In this document: one piece after another, positions 11,180 through 23,360 of the stretch
Layout of the letters: each line of letters begins with the position of its first letter
How positions within the stretch are numbered: position 1 is the first letter of the stretch
DNA from: Aurifilum marmelostoma
Taxonomy: Eukaryota > Ascomycota > Sordariomycetes > Diaporthales > Cryphonectriaceae
Assembly: GCA_027559495.1 (NCBI GenBank)
Contig: JAMXSV010000028.1
Span: 2,418,001-2,482,000 of the forward strand
Reading direction: 5' to 3'
DNA: 64,000 nucleotides
Program-made: the position numbers and the translations under genes
The notes under the pieces: model-generated
What the model was told of the DNA's origin: nothing
Seen by the model: only the letters and a program-made list of their open reading frames with translations
Database searches by the model: none

Positions 11180-12714
11180 GGAGTTGGTCCAACAGAGATT
11201 GAGAAGGGCGGGCAGGTCAGGGCTGGTTGGATTATCCTTTTTTTTTTTCTTCTTTCTTTCCTTTTCTTTTCTTTTCTTTTTTCTTTTTTTCTTTTTTTCC
11301 TTCCGGCGTTCAGGTGAGGTTTGGAGTTTGGTGCCCCGGGTCTGATTTGTGATAATTTCTGACGAGGTCCTCCGGCACAATCTGGCTGGAGGATATCTTG
11401 TGGTGCATACATACCTGGCGCAACGGTTTGTTTTTATTTCCCCCTTTTTGCTTTGCACGCACACAGAGACGATTTGTTTGATTTCTTTTCATTTTTTTTT
11501 TTTTTTTTACGACGTACACGGACAATTTGTCTTCTTTCTTTCTTTTTCTCTTTTTCCAACGCACACGAAGTTATTCCTCTTGGGAGCATCAAAAATGGAC
11601 GAGTAAGGAGAGAATAACAGAACAAATAAAAAAAAATTAGCCGCTCCGGCGGCATAAAACAACACCAGGTCCCTCGGCCGAAACGTGCTCTGCATCACAG
11701 GAATGAATCCCAGGCTGTATGTCAGAGTCAGTATGACAATAGCTTTATGGGTAGACAGTTGATGTATGTATGAGCAGAGACAGACAGAGAGAGATAGAGG
11801 GGAGAGGGAAAAAGCGGAGGAGGGGCAAGGCTGCACCAATAACGAGACAGCATTTGTAATACAGAATCCAATATGATGCAGAAAGAAACAAGACCCCATA
11901 AAATGAATTGAACCTCAAGCAGTTTATACAAGAAAAATGACAATACTCTGTGGAGATGTCAGACGATAAATTCTGAAAGGGAGCAGGGAGGGAGGGAATT
12001 GTGATGGTGATGGCGACAGTGACAGCCCAAGTACACACCAGGTAGAGCCTGAAAGCGTGTGTGGCTGTGTTCAGCAATGCCAAGTCATGTGGCTGGTGTG
12101 TCAGAAGTCGACTAGCCGTACCAGGCTGATAAGGATGTGGCTTAACCTAGAGCGGCGCAGGGTGGACCTCCCGGGCTCTGCTGGGACTGGGCCCACCTCA
12201 AGTCCACGTTGCCACTGGTAACCGCATGCGTCCGGCTCCCTCGCCACATCCACCCCATCCCCACCTGCTTTTGCTGCCAGCAGAGACCAGACAATGTTTA
12301 CCAGCTCCACAATCTTGTGACAGAGATCTTTTGTTTTTTTCCCCTTCTCCTTCTTCTTCTTTTCTTTCCACCTCTGTACAGCAGTGACAAGACCAGCTGG
12401 TGCTCACCACGCCCTTGTGGACGTCATCGTGTGCCCTCAACATCGCTCACGAGAGTCACAAACAAGAAGCCACTGGACCTCACTCTGAGTGCCCCATCAC
12501 CCACCCACTCACTACTCGCACCACTGCCGCTCTAATGCCGTCACCACATTCCTAAGCCTGTCCTCTTCTCTTTGACCCATCACAAGCCTCTCTCATCTGG
12601 CTCTTGCTCGTCATTCCAGCCCCTCTTGTCACGCCGATCAGTCAAACAGGCTCACACCAAGGCCGAGACCAGAGACCAGAGATACACTACACACGCACAC
12701 ACACAACCGTCGAG
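11180..12714. other. Intergenic region between the heat-shock-like gene and SRC1
   Basis: 1.5 kb with a long pyrimidine tract (11233-11304) just after the stop codon and further T-rich stretches. No credible gene on either strand; the C-rich part before 12715 is probably the SRC1 leader. Confidence 0.6.
11233..11304 (+). repeat. Polypyrimidine (CT) tract in the 3' region
   Basis: About 70 bases almost purely C and T with T-runs broken by single C, about 55 bases after the stop codon of the heat-shock-like gene. Likely part of its 3' untranslated region. Confidence 0.85.
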
Positions 12715-15023
12715 ATGTCCGACACCGAGGTTGATTATCTTCAGCCCGACTTCGACCCGGCGTCGGTCACCATGCCGCGCCTGCGGTCCATCCTCGTCAG
12801 CCACAGCATTCCGTATCCTGCCACCGCAAAGAAGGCACAGCTGGTCGACATCTTCAACCAGCATGTCGCCCCGCAGGCCAAGAAGATCCTCGACCGCCGC
12901 GCCAGGGCCAAGAGGTCCAGCATGGGCATCACCAACGCCGACAACTCCGAGGGCTACTCTGTTGCCAACGACAACATGCCTCCGCCGAGCACATCGCGGC
13001 CCCGGGGGAGGCCGAAGAAGACCCCCGGCAGCGCTGCGAGCAGCTTCAAGACGCAGCCCGAGGACTCCGAGCACCAGCCTGTCCCGCGCAGCCTGAGCCC
13101 CAGGAAACGCTCATCGCGCTCTGCCAGCCACCAGCTGGGCTATTCCGATACCGACACCGACAGCCACTACGACGCTCGCCGCTCGCCGCGCAAGTCTTCC
13201 CGCCGCCTCGAGCTTACACCGCAGCCCGAGGTCAAGATAGAGGAGTCGGACGATAACGACAATGTCTTCTCCACCGACAATCCCTTCCAGAGCGGCAGCT
13301 CCCCCCCTGCCAGAGGAGACCCCATCGAGCCGCAGGAGGACTGCCGGCTTCGAGTCGCCCGCCAGGAGGCCCACGAGCTCCTACTCCAGGAGGCGGACCG
13401 GAGAGACGCCCAAGCCCAGCGAGACAGAGCCAGCCGGCTACTCTAGATCCATCGAGGTCCCCCTGAGCGAGTTCTCCCGCCGGTCCCGCACGCCCCACAC
13501 GCCCGAGCCTGTCGTGGAAGCCGGCGAGGAGTTCACGCCCGAGGAGCAGCTCGCCCTCGCACAGGAGGACGCCGCCCGCGCAGACACAGCCGTGGTGCCC
13601 CATCGCCCCAGCAAGAGATCAGGCAGCCTGACCGCACCGATCTGGGTCCTGCTCGTCACCGTCCTGGGTGCCTACGGCGCCTGGTATCGACAGGAAAAGG
13701 TTGCCGTGGGCTACTGCGGCGTCGGCAGGCCCGCACAGCAGGTCATTCCTCGACACGTCAAATACCAGGACTACGACTTTGATGTTCCCGAGTGGGCCAT
13801 CAAGCTGGCAGAGCCCGAGTGCGAGCCCTGCCCGCCCCACGCGTACTGCTACGGTGACAACTCGGTCCGGTGCGAGGACGACTACATCCTGAAGCCTCAC
13901 CCCCTGTCTGCAGGTGGCCTTGTCCCGCTCCCGCCTACCTGCGAGCCCGACGGCGAGAAGGTGCGCCGCGTCAAGGCCGTCGCCGACAAGGCTGTAGAGG
14001 AGCTCAGGGAGCGCAGGGCAAAATTCGAGTGCGGTGAGCTGGTCGACGACAAGGGTCGGCAGCCAGAGACCCCCGCCATCGCGGTGGACGAGCTGAAGGA
14101 GACGGTCAGCGAGCAGAGGAGCAAGAAGCTCAGCAAGAAGGAGTTTGACGACCTGTGGAGCGCCGCCCTGGGGGAGATCGAGTCGAGGGATGAGATCGAG
14201 GTGGAAGAAAGGGCCGAACCAGTATCTCAGCCGTAAGTTTTTTTTCTTTCTTTCTCCTTCTTGTCGGGACCCTGCGTCCTTCCCATAGCTATGTCACCTG
14301 ATTGGCAGGCTCTTGCTCCCTTTGTTTGCGGAAGTCCGAGGAACAAACTTTCATTATAAAAGATGACGGTATTAACGTATGGGTCCAACTAACCAGACCT
14401 GTGTTCGATCCAGAAACGATTCCGGTTCCGGAGGCGTTTCGACCACCTTCCTGGCGTCCACCTCTCTCGCTCGGATTCCGCTCGCGTGCGGCCTCCGCCG
14501 CTCCGTCCGCCTCGGCCTGGAACGACATAAACTCAGCATTGTTTCAGTAGTCATGTCACTGCTGACTGCCATGTACGGGCGCTCGCGCTACCTCTCGAGC
14601 CGCGCCATCTCGGCCCAGATCCCAGCCCTCGTCGAGCTCGTGCTGGGCCGCCTGGCGGCGCAGAAGGAGCTGGCCTACGAGGACGGCGGCGAGGACGACC
14701 CGTTCCTCTTCCTGCCCAACATGAGGGATGATGTCCTGCGGTCCGTACACAGCCTCTCTGAGCGGGAGCGCATCTGGCAGCGCGTCAGGGCCGTCGTCGA
14801 GCAGAACACCAACGTGCGGACGGGTCAGCGCGAGGGTAATAATGGCGAGGTTGGTCGCGCTTGGGAGTGGATCGGGCCTAGCGGGGCTGTCGAGAGCAGC
14901 GCCCGTCGCAGGCGCACCGGACGGGTTTCCTGGGGCGCAGGCGTGAGTGACCCGCAAGGTGCCAACGACGACATGGGCGTCCACAAGCAGTGGGAGGAAC
15001 CCGGTTCGCGGCCGGTATATTAA
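12715..15023 (+). CDS. SRC1: Inner nuclear membrane protein SRC1/Heh (LEM-like, MSC domain), frame broken by a 1-base indel
   Basis: Integral protein of the inner nuclear membrane that tethers chromatin and rDNA and helps nuclear pore quality control. The N-terminus has a HeH/LEM-like helix-extension-helix (about residues 8-60, with MPRLRSILVSHSIPYP and AQLVDIFNQHV). A basic, Ser-rich linker follows, then a transmembrane segment (IWVLLVTVLGAYGAWY, coded near 13640). The Cys-containing lumenal part and a C-terminal Man1-Src1 domain end in ERERIWQRVRAVVEQN and VGRAWEWIGP. The frame changes at a C7 run (13301-13307); removing one C joins VFSTDNPFQSGSS to the downstream RRRTAGFES frame. Intron 1 starts at 14233 (GTAAGT). 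A 76-nt intron to 14308, a 25-nt exon and a second intron 14334-14396 keep frame, but one intron 14233-14413 also would. Stop at 15021-15023. Confidence 0.88.
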
Positions 15024-15792
15024 TCAGCGATGATGGGGGGTGGGCTTTTGGGTCGAAATTGGCGTTGAGCGAGGCTGAGATGTTGTGTGGGGTTCTCATG
15101 TTCTCCTGTGTGCACTGGGAATGCACACATCATTTCTATAGCTTTTCCATTCCGTCTCTCTGCCTGATATCCTCTGGAGGGTAGGGGGTTTGGCTTCTTT
15201 GTCTTTAATGCTGTCGTCTCTTTATACTTTGATACCAGTTCAATGTTTACAAATTCTGAGCAAAATAAGGCCTATTTACGCATCACCTTTTGGACTTGTT
15301 GCGGTACTCATTCTACTTCCCTTTATTTGTGTGTTTCCCATGATCTCAAAAGGACATTCAATCTGCAACATTGACTCGAGTTGATGCTTCTTGAGGATCA
15401 GTTTCGATGGAACAAGAGAGCAAAGAGTAGACAGATAGATAGCATTTTCAACAATGTACTAGTTGTAGTATTCAAAACTTTATAGAGACCATCACGATAC
15501 ACCTCACGTACGTGCTGATGCGATGCCAGCCAGCCAGACCTACCTTTTCTGCTCTGAACAAAGTGTTCCAATTCAAGTACTAAACCCTCCCCTCCCACCC
15601 CCCCCCCAAGAAAAAACCACCCAACACCACTCCCCATCCAGCCTCTATCCGAACTTGTACTTACTAAACTATGCCAATCCTCCTCATAGATTGCTTTCCA
15701 GGGTATCTTACAGTCCAAGAGCATATACATACATAAAACACACAAACGATCCAGCACAGGTTGTCTACCTCCCCTTCCTCCTCGCTGCATCC
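15024..15792. other. Convergent intergenic region (SRC1 / sugar transporter)
   Basis: 769 bases between two converging stop codons, relatively AT-rich. No gene seen; it should hold both transcription ends. Confidence 0.6.
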
Positions 15793-18070
15793 TTAAATCC
15801 ACTTCAACCTCCTCGTAACCACAGCAGCCACGGCCGCCGCCCCGGCCCCGATAAAGAGACAGACAGCAATCGCATTCGGCCCCTGCACCGGGGCGTGCAG
15901 CTCCGCCGGGTCCGCGTCGGCCGCCAGCTCCGGGCTCTTGCCCGGCTCGAGCACCGCGAAGACGACGGTGGAGATGAAGGTGCCGATGAACTGCGGGATG
16001 GTCTGGTAGATGTTGAGGATGCCAAAGTAGATGCCCGACAGCTCGCCCGTGGTGCCGGTGTGGGGGCTGTCGTCGTCTGGGCCGTGCTCGACGTGGAGAA
16101 GCGAGGGCGTCGTCGTGGCGGTGGCCCCTCCGCTGAGCTCGATGGCGTCGGGGGCGTCGGAGAGGCGGCGGTAGGAGGTGGGGTCGCTGGAGATGTTGTT
16201 CACTTCGATCCCCATCATGGCCACGGGGGCCCAGGAGACAATGCTCCAAGCTGTATGTGCGTGTGTAAGTGATGAGTCTGTTGGATAACCCATGTCTGTC
16301 CCGGCCCGAGGAGAGGAGGTACCAGCAGGCAAAACTCACGTATTCCACAAAAGACAACCAGCGCCGTGGCAAAGCGAAAACTCGTAGCAAAAGGAGCCCA
16401 GAACATGGCGCTCGCAAACAAGACATGGCCGGCGACCCAGACGCTGAGCAGGTCGGGCTTGTGCTTGCTGAACCCCTCGACCAGGTGCGCGATGCTCTGC
16501 GGGGGCCTCCGGGTAAATTTGTCGTCCTCGGGCGCGCGCACGAACAGCGGGAGCAGCCAGGCGCCCGTGAAGGTCATGAAGGAGTAGATGGTAAGCGTGT
16601 AACTGCCAATGCGGCCCATGTCGCCCAGGGCGTCAGAGGTCCTGGCGTCGCCGGACGACGCCACGTCGTAACGGAAATAGGTCTCGCCCACCCAGGTGCT
16701 CCCGTAGACGTTGAAAGGGAACCAGCCGATCCAGCCCCAAAAGACGGCCCAACAGATGCCCTGGATGCGAGGGGGCAGATCCAAAAAGGTAGACCAGATC
16801 TGCCGCAGGACCTTGAAACCGCCGTCACCGCCGCGCTGGCTGTGATGGTCGCGTCGTGCGCCGCTGCTGCTACTGACGAGCACGCGCTCCGTCACGGCCC
16901 AGCAGGTCACAAAGGAGGTGAAGAGGATACCGAAGGCGGCGATGAGGGTGAGCTGCTGGAACTGAGTGGCGCCGAGCCACGTGCCAAAGGTGCCTGGGAG
17001 GTCGACGGCGCCCATGCCGTAGCCGACAATGTGGCCCAGCGAGCCCATCCTGCCGGCCCACGCGGCGCCCGTCTGCTGTTTTGCGATGGGCAGCGTGTCC
17101 ACGAGGAGGCTTCTCGAGCAAGACATGACTGCGTTGATGGCAAAATCCGTCACGTACAGCGCCGCCACGGCCAGGAAGATGATAAGCATTCTGGCAAAGT
17201 CAGTGTCGGTCGGCATCAGCAGCGACACGAGCTGTCTCGTCCAGCCAAGCGTCATCAGCCCCCCCGCGACGATGATGGACCCAATGACAATATACGGTCT
17301 CCTGCGGCCCCATCTCGACTTCGTAGAGTCTGCCAGGGCTCCCACGATGGGCTGGGTGATGAGTCCAGACAGAGGGCCCGCGATCCACACCAGCGAGGTC
17401 TGGCTCTTGGTCAGGCCCAGGTTCAAGAGATAGGGCGTGCAGTATGTCATCTCGACGCCCCAGGTGAAGGTTATCCCAAAATGCACCGCACACAGAAGCA
17501 TCATCCGCACCCCTGTGCTATCATTGTCAGAATTACCACACAAACCTAGTGAAGAACCCCCCTTCAAGGGAAGAGGAAGGAGAGAGAATGCTCACACTCG
17601 GTCCGCCCCTTGATCTCGGGTTGCCCCGACCATGATGATACCATGGTGCGTATGCTCTCCTCCGCCTCTCTCTCCCCCTCCCAAGGGCCAAAGCACTCGT
17701 CTTCGTCGTCGTACGCTCCCTCGTTGTCCCTGGTATGATTTGAACAACCAGCGCTATCGGTGCACCCTTCCTCCCAGGTGCCCGCGCTGCTGTCGTAGCT
17801 GCGGCCACAACGGTCGCTGTACCGGGTGCAAGTTTCACTTTTATGATTCTTATTACTACGAATGTTGTTGTGGAAAGAGAGTCTGAGAAGGCTAGTCTGC
17901 CTCGCCGCTGAGGCTTCGTCGTCGAGGAGGTAGGAGGTCTTGGCTGGCCGCGGTGAGGTCTTGAGCTTGCAGGGCTTATCTGTACGAGTGGCACTGGCAT
18001 CACTGTCAATTGGTGTCGCTGTCGAGGAGAGGGGCTCCCAGCAGAAATTGGAGCTGCCGGGCTTGGGCAT
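15793..18070 (-). CDS. Sucrose/alpha-glucoside-type sugar transporter (GPH/SUC family, MFS)
   Basis: Three exons on the minus strand: 18070-17596, 17512-16340, 16250-15793; introns of 83 and 89 nt have GTGAGC/GTGAGT donors and CACAG/ACAG acceptors and keep phase. The product is 701 residues. About 12 membrane segments are predicted by eye from residue ~165 on. The segment 2-3 loop carries SRWGRRRPYIVIG, the signature of sucrose-proton symporters; TYCTPYLLNLGLTKSQTSLVW and AGPLSGLITQPIVGALAD are also typical. It probably imports sucrose, maltose or related glucosides with protons at the plasma membrane; the substrate cannot be read from sequence. The first 159 residues form a hydrophilic, acidic, Cys-containing tail unusual in length, and a loop near residue 600 is also long. 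The leader just before the ATG holds a pentanucleotide repeat. Confidence 0.87.
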
Positions 18071-18092
18071 CGGGAAAGCTTCTGTCTATCTG

Positions 18093-18122
18093 GAGCAGAG
18101 CAGAGCAGAGCAGAGCAGAGCA
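18093..18122 (+). repeat. GAGCA pentanucleotide repeat (6 copies) in the transporter leader
   Basis: Six tandem GAGCA units (CTGCT on the coding strand) begin 23 bases upstream of the transporter ATG at 18070. They lie in the leader if transcription starts further out. Confidence 0.85.
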
Positions 18123-19060
18123 GAAGGAGGCTCTGGGAAGGACACGTAGCTTGCGAAGGGAAGTGATTCGAGATGCGATCAAGGTTGATCACATCGCGGG
18201 TTCTTACTTACATTACAAGCCAGTCAGTTTCCGGTTACTGCATAACTTCCCAAGGGAGGATATCAGGATCACAGATATTCGATTGAAACGTGGACATCCC
18301 AGAGTAAAGAACGTGGAAGACGTGTCGAGATGGGCTAAGGAATGGAAAGAGAGAGAGAGAGAGAGACAGTGAGAGCGGCCCTAGAGTCTCAAGGGATGAT
18401 CACCGAGAGAGGGTGAGCATTACGTACGTCCCTGAACTACAGCGATGATAGGACCCCACGTCCCTAAATTTAGCGAGACGTCAGCCAGCTACCACGCTAG
18501 AACACGGCCCGCTGATACCGCATCCCAGGGCTTTGGATCATGTGGGGTCAGAGGGCTGAACCCTGTAGCAACCTTCAGATGGAAGATTTGGATCGGTGTC
18601 CTTATCCTGATGCTTCTTCAATTATTCCTGCTGTTTACCTGCTGATGAAGTGAAGTCGAAAGCTGAAGAGGAAAAAAAAAAAATCGAATTCAAGGTATGA
18701 GATATAACAGGAACTCAGTCAAACAATCGCAAATTCGGAGAGCAATCATGATCTCAGACCCGTCAGCAGTACTGCCTACTAAGCCCCAGCAGGAAAATGC
18801 AAAGGCACCTGTCCTACACTTTTTCCTTGCCCTCTGTCTCTTCCTTCTTTTTTCCTCTCTCTTTTCATGGCCCATCCTTTCCTGAGTGACCAATTCCTCC
18901 AGGTAGGTCTACTCTTCTGAACCGCCTAAACTCCTAAGATAGGCTGATTTGCTCCGCTACCCATACATCGCCAGGAAAAGAAGAAGAAAGAGGTTGCCAC
19001 GCAGATAAGGAAGAAATTGAGAAATCCACCAGGCCATTGTCTTTGCCTATCATCTGCCTC
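18123..19060. other. Intergenic region upstream of the sugar transporter
   Basis: 938 bases between the transporter start and the stop codon of the Ulp1-like gene. It includes a (GA)n stretch (18348-18366) and an A12 run near 18670. No gene seen. Confidence 0.55.
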
Positions 19061-21566
19061 TCAATTCATCAAAGTAGATTTCTCACCCATGTCACCCTCC
19101 ATGACAGCCTTGTTCACTTGTTCACGCCACTCAGACAGCTCTTGCACAGCCTTGAAGACACGGTCCTGAACCTCGTGCAGCATGTCGAGATGCTCCTGGA
19201 GCACGTCAATAGAGGCTGCAGCCTGTCTCAGCTCGGTGCCCTCAGAGCTGAGGAGCTTGTACTCTGTGTCAATAGCCCCATCTTGGGTCCTCACAGAGAG
19301 AGCTTCAACAATCCCAATGATACTGTCACGCTTCCTGTCCCTGACCAGCACATTCTGGTCCAGTTGGGCTTTGTAGGAGGCATTGCCCTGGTCAATATGC
19401 ACAATGAGATCATGAAAGATACTGTATCCATGGTGAATATTCTGAAAGAGCCTCTTCGCGTTGACGGCTCTGATTTTGATCCGGTTTTCAGCGCTCACAA
19501 CGGTCTGCTCTCGATATTGAATCTGTCCGGCAGGGCTGCTCCTTACTGGAGGGTCAATTTCTAGTGCTTGGCCTTGGCGAATCGCCTTCTCTATAGTCTC
19601 GGCTCTGTAGCGCTGAAAATGAAGCTGTACAGACGGATCCTTGGGCAGAAAAGGACCAAGCATCACGTGCCGCCAGAACATCCAGTCCACAGCTTCAGGC
19701 AGTGGTGGCGAAGATTGAAGGCTTCCAACGACGCACATGGCAGCCAAGCAGATGGCTGGTCCAGCGTTGCTCTCTACGAGCTGGTCAGGACAGGCGCAAT
19801 ACTGGTGGTGCCATGCGTCGGGATCGGGATCGCGTTCTGGAAGAATGAGGCCTATCAGACGGGCAATTTGCACAAATGGTTCACACTTGTCGGTACCCTC
19901 TGCCTCACTCCGTCTGGCTGCGTCGTAGTACTGTATTGATCCATACTTGTCGTCTTCGCCCACGCTATATAGCGGCTTGAGTCGTACGACGACCAGAAGA
20001 CAGTAACCGTCATCCATGTTCAACGGTACCAAGAGCGTGCCTCTCTCCTCAGACTGCTGCGAGATCTGCTCCAGCAGTGCCTTGTCGTCATACGTGCTCG
20101 AGCCGTCCACGACGATGAAGCTTTCCGGTCGTACTGCCTCCAACTGTTTCAAGATAGAGAGTATAGTCTCCTTATCCCAGTGCTGAGCTTGATCGAGGAG
20201 GTGACCCCGAGACTCGGTCGTATTTATGCGCTTGAGGCGACCACCAACAAATGGATCGTACCCGCCGGTGCTCTCCTTGCTAGGTCGCTTCCTCGATACG
20301 GAGCTCGAGTTCCGCACATGAGTGGAAGGGTTGATATCGCGTACGACCTCCTGCGCGTACTGACACGTTGCGGTCGCGGGTGACTCCGCATGAACAGCAG
20401 TACTCCATCTTGGACTGAACTGAGATGGCAAGGGACCAGCCGAGGATGGCTCTCGCTCCATTTTATAAACGACAGTCGGTGCTAGGTTCGCGACATCGGA
20501 ATACTTGCCATTTTGATGAATATGTCGGCCCCCAACAGTCTGTTCTTCGCCATATATGGGGGCTTCGGTCGAGGGTAATGCAACGTCTCGCTCTTGTACC
20601 CTCCGGATTTCGGGGTCGCTACGTAACGGAGACAACTGCATCGTCTCCTTCCTGACCTGCGACTGATAGGGGGCTTGAGCGAGCTCTGCCTCTGTAACAG
20701 GAGCTCCCAGCCCCTGGTCATGTAGCTTGCCTTGCGTAGATCTAATATGGGCACGGTGTTCTTCCCCTTCTCGATGGAATTCCTTTGCCTGGGCCGTTGT
20801 TGATGCCTTTGAGGACTTTTTTGGAGGATGCCTCTCGAATTCGGGATTTGTGGATCCCAGAGCAGATATCTCGTCAGAGGAGAAGAGAAAACCTGTAGGT
20901 TGCCCCATCGGGATGCACGTGGTGTTGATTCGAACACCTCTCTTGGTTGCGGTGTACCTCAGCATGCGCTTGTAGCCTTCGGCAAATCCGGACTGTCTAC
21001 TCGAATCGACAGTGAAAACGTGCATGCGCTTACGAAGTATTCTGAGGCGGTGGCAAGAGAACAATGTCGCGCCAAAGTGAAGAAGTAGGACCCAGATCGA
21101 TATGCCCTAACACAAATTGCGTCAGTCATCATCCCCTTCGCACGTAAAATCCGCATCTCTCAAGGACAAGACGGAGTGGTCATGACTCCTGAGTGGACAG
21201 CCAGCCGACACGTACCGACTGTTCTGCAGTAAGCCTCAGCAAAGATATATTGTTGAACGCCGCAAGTTGACTGGCGAATTCGATGCGAAGAATCCGACTC
21301 AAGATATCCTCATCAATGTCCCTAGCGGCCCAAGACTGAAACGGCTCAAAGGGTGTTCGGGCCGTGGCATGTGGTGATATGGTCGCCTTGAATTCCTCGG
21401 TAAAGCCTAGTCGAAGACGATTCCATGCTGCGTGTATAATGCGATCGGTCCTGGCCGGTGCTCCTAAAACAAGACGGAAGATCCTCAGGTCCTCTATCCA
21501 TCCATTTCCGAGTGGTGACCGTAGGTTTACAGTAGCCAGCAAGTCCTGCTCTTTGGTCCGAGGCAT
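19061..21566 (-). CDS. Unknown protein with a degenerate Ulp1-like (C48 peptidase) region
   Basis: Two exons, 21566-21216 and 21106-19061, joined across a 109-nt intron (donor GTACGT, acceptor GTTAG) in phase 0, give 798 residues. The first ~130 residues are helical and not recognised; about 130-420 is low complexity and basic. Residues ~425-600 resemble a Ulp1 SUMO-protease fold: DKETILSILKQL, SFIVVDGS, LLVPLNMDDGYCLLVVVRLKP, IQYYDAARR and CPDQLVESNAGPAICLAA. In active Ulp1 proteins these hold His-Trp, Asp and Gln...Asp-Cys-Gly; here only the Asp (about residue 512) appears kept, while His (GYC) and Cys (NAGPA) positions look replaced. The tail (about 690-790) is predicted coiled coil. The fold call is by eye and tentative; no activity is claimed. 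Confidence 0.7.
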
Positions 21567-23360
21567 TCTGTGATGTGGAGATGCGACCAATTTGCTCTTT
21601 CGTACTTGCGTCGTGGGTAGATCGGTCTTGCGTCCTTCAAATGCGGGGGGCCAGAATTGGCTTGAGAAATTTGTGACAGTCGCAGTAACAAACGCAATCA
21701 CAACGGACTGCTCATGTGGATGTTATTTGAGGAAACTGGAGAGAACACTAAACCCTAATACAGAAGGAAGAAGACCAATTCCTAAGACTGTTGTGTGGAT
21801 GGCAATCTGAAATGTAGGCAAAGTATCATTGATGGTCTCAAGGAACCTTGGGGGTGATATTAGTTAAAAAGAAGCAAGGCTGTGAGGTTTGAAGGGTGCT
21901 GAGGAAGTCGGACAGTGATAGCTGGAGGTCCAAGGCAGACTGACCGGGAAAAGGACACCTAGGTGAGTGCAGTCTCTGCACAGGGCAGGTGATGCCTCTG
22001 ATGATGCAGGGATGTAGGTGACTTCCTCGAAGTTGGAGACACCAGAGAATCTGTCAAGCTAGCATGAGATTGAGCAGAGGAAGGGGCTTTACAGAGTGCC
22101 AAAAGGGAAATGAACCGTTCAAAGCTAGCCCACGACATTGGCTTTTGGGTGGAGGAGAACAAAGATTTTCTTTCCTGGCCCTCTTTCTCGTTCGAATGTT
22201 TCCTTTGACCTGCCACCTGTGCACAAAGTGAATAATATTCAAATTCCTAGAGCAAGCCAGTCTGTACAACTGCTCTCACCCAGGAAGAAGGTTGGCCAAA
22301 GTACAAGGTCTCACAGAGGCTATACATCCAAAATAGGGCGTTTCTCTGGAACAGTCCTGACTAGACATTATCTCCCGGAATTGTGACCTCAAGACCTGAG
22401 ATACAACCATTGGAGGGGGGAAACAAAACAAAAAAACACTCTCTCAAGTAAGTATTAGCCTCAGTCTGGACAGATGTGGTGGTTGGAGGTTAAGTGGTGC
22501 GCCAGCAAAAACACTTATATCAGGATGATTACTTGACAGGGTCTCAGATGGTTGGCTGAAACACTAAGGACTAAAAAGGTGCATGATCCTTTGGGATATG
22601 GTGAATCAGAGCTGTATGATAATGATTGTCATCTTATGATCGAGAGCAACAGTTTGCTTCTCCCTGGCAAAGATTTTGCTACCATGTTGTGTCGGCTGTC
22701 TATTTACAAGCAGATGGACATGAACAGCACAAGAAACGAGGGCAGTCAGGACTGGAGGTATACTGATTAGCTAATATGGTGGGGGTTGAAGGTACCTGGC
22801 TAGGTCAAACACTGACTAGTGGCCCCTCCATGCCAGGGGGCCCCGGAAGCTCCGACACAGGAGCTTTCGTCACTGATGAAGAAATCAAAAGAGGCAGAAT
22901 TCAGACAGTCATATTTCCGCTTCGAGGATACAATCAGGATTAACAAGGTCGAGGCATAGAATCTCTGAGAGTTCTCCCTCGACACAGCAACAACAGCTAC
23001 ACAGACCAACATCAAATCAGGTAATCCTCAGATCCTCATATGGTCCCAAACAAGTCCTGCACCTTTTCCAATTACCCCACGTCACACAATTACTACCCCT
23101 CCATCCAATTTTGGCTGAGGCTATTCCCAAGTTGACTCAGTGGTCCTCCACAACAGTCTGCCCAGAACTGATCATTGGGCGTGTACCCAAGCTAACAGAT
23201 GCTGTGCAAGTGTTAGCAGTGTCCTGCAATCTTGTTACTGTGTCCATCCTATCTTACAAAAAGTCAACCAAATCCTCAAGCCATGGATCTGGTGAATCAG
23301 TGAGTCGTCGCTCCCCAGAAATCCATCATTCAGGCTCTCTCATCGTGGCATTCAAAAGCT
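21567..23360. other. Intergenic region between the Ulp1-like gene and HIS1
   Basis: About 1.8 kb between divergent genes, more AT-rich than coding DNA. No credible gene. It carries the GCN4/CPC1-type site ahead of HIS1 (23133-23139). Confidence 0.6.
23133..23139 (+). promoter_or_regulatory. TGACTCA element (GCN4/CPC1-type) ahead of HIS1
   Basis: A perfect TGACTCA lies 222 bp before the HIS1 ATG, and a near match TGAGTCG lies at 23301-23307. This is the binding site of the bZIP regulator of cross-pathway amino-acid control (GCN4 in yeast, CPC1 in Neurospora), which is known to control histidine genes. Activation of HIS1 upon amino-acid starvation is therefore likely. Confidence 0.65.

Noticed and set aside
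16269..17549. 426-codon open frame on the plus strand opposite the sugar transporter
   Set aside because: It mirrors a confirmed transporter exon and is hydrophilic with no family motif; high GC at third positions creates antisense frames.
20925..20950. GATTCGAAC, similar to a reverse-strand tRNA T-loop
   Set aside because: Lies inside the coding exon of the Ulp1-like gene and cannot form a cloverleaf.
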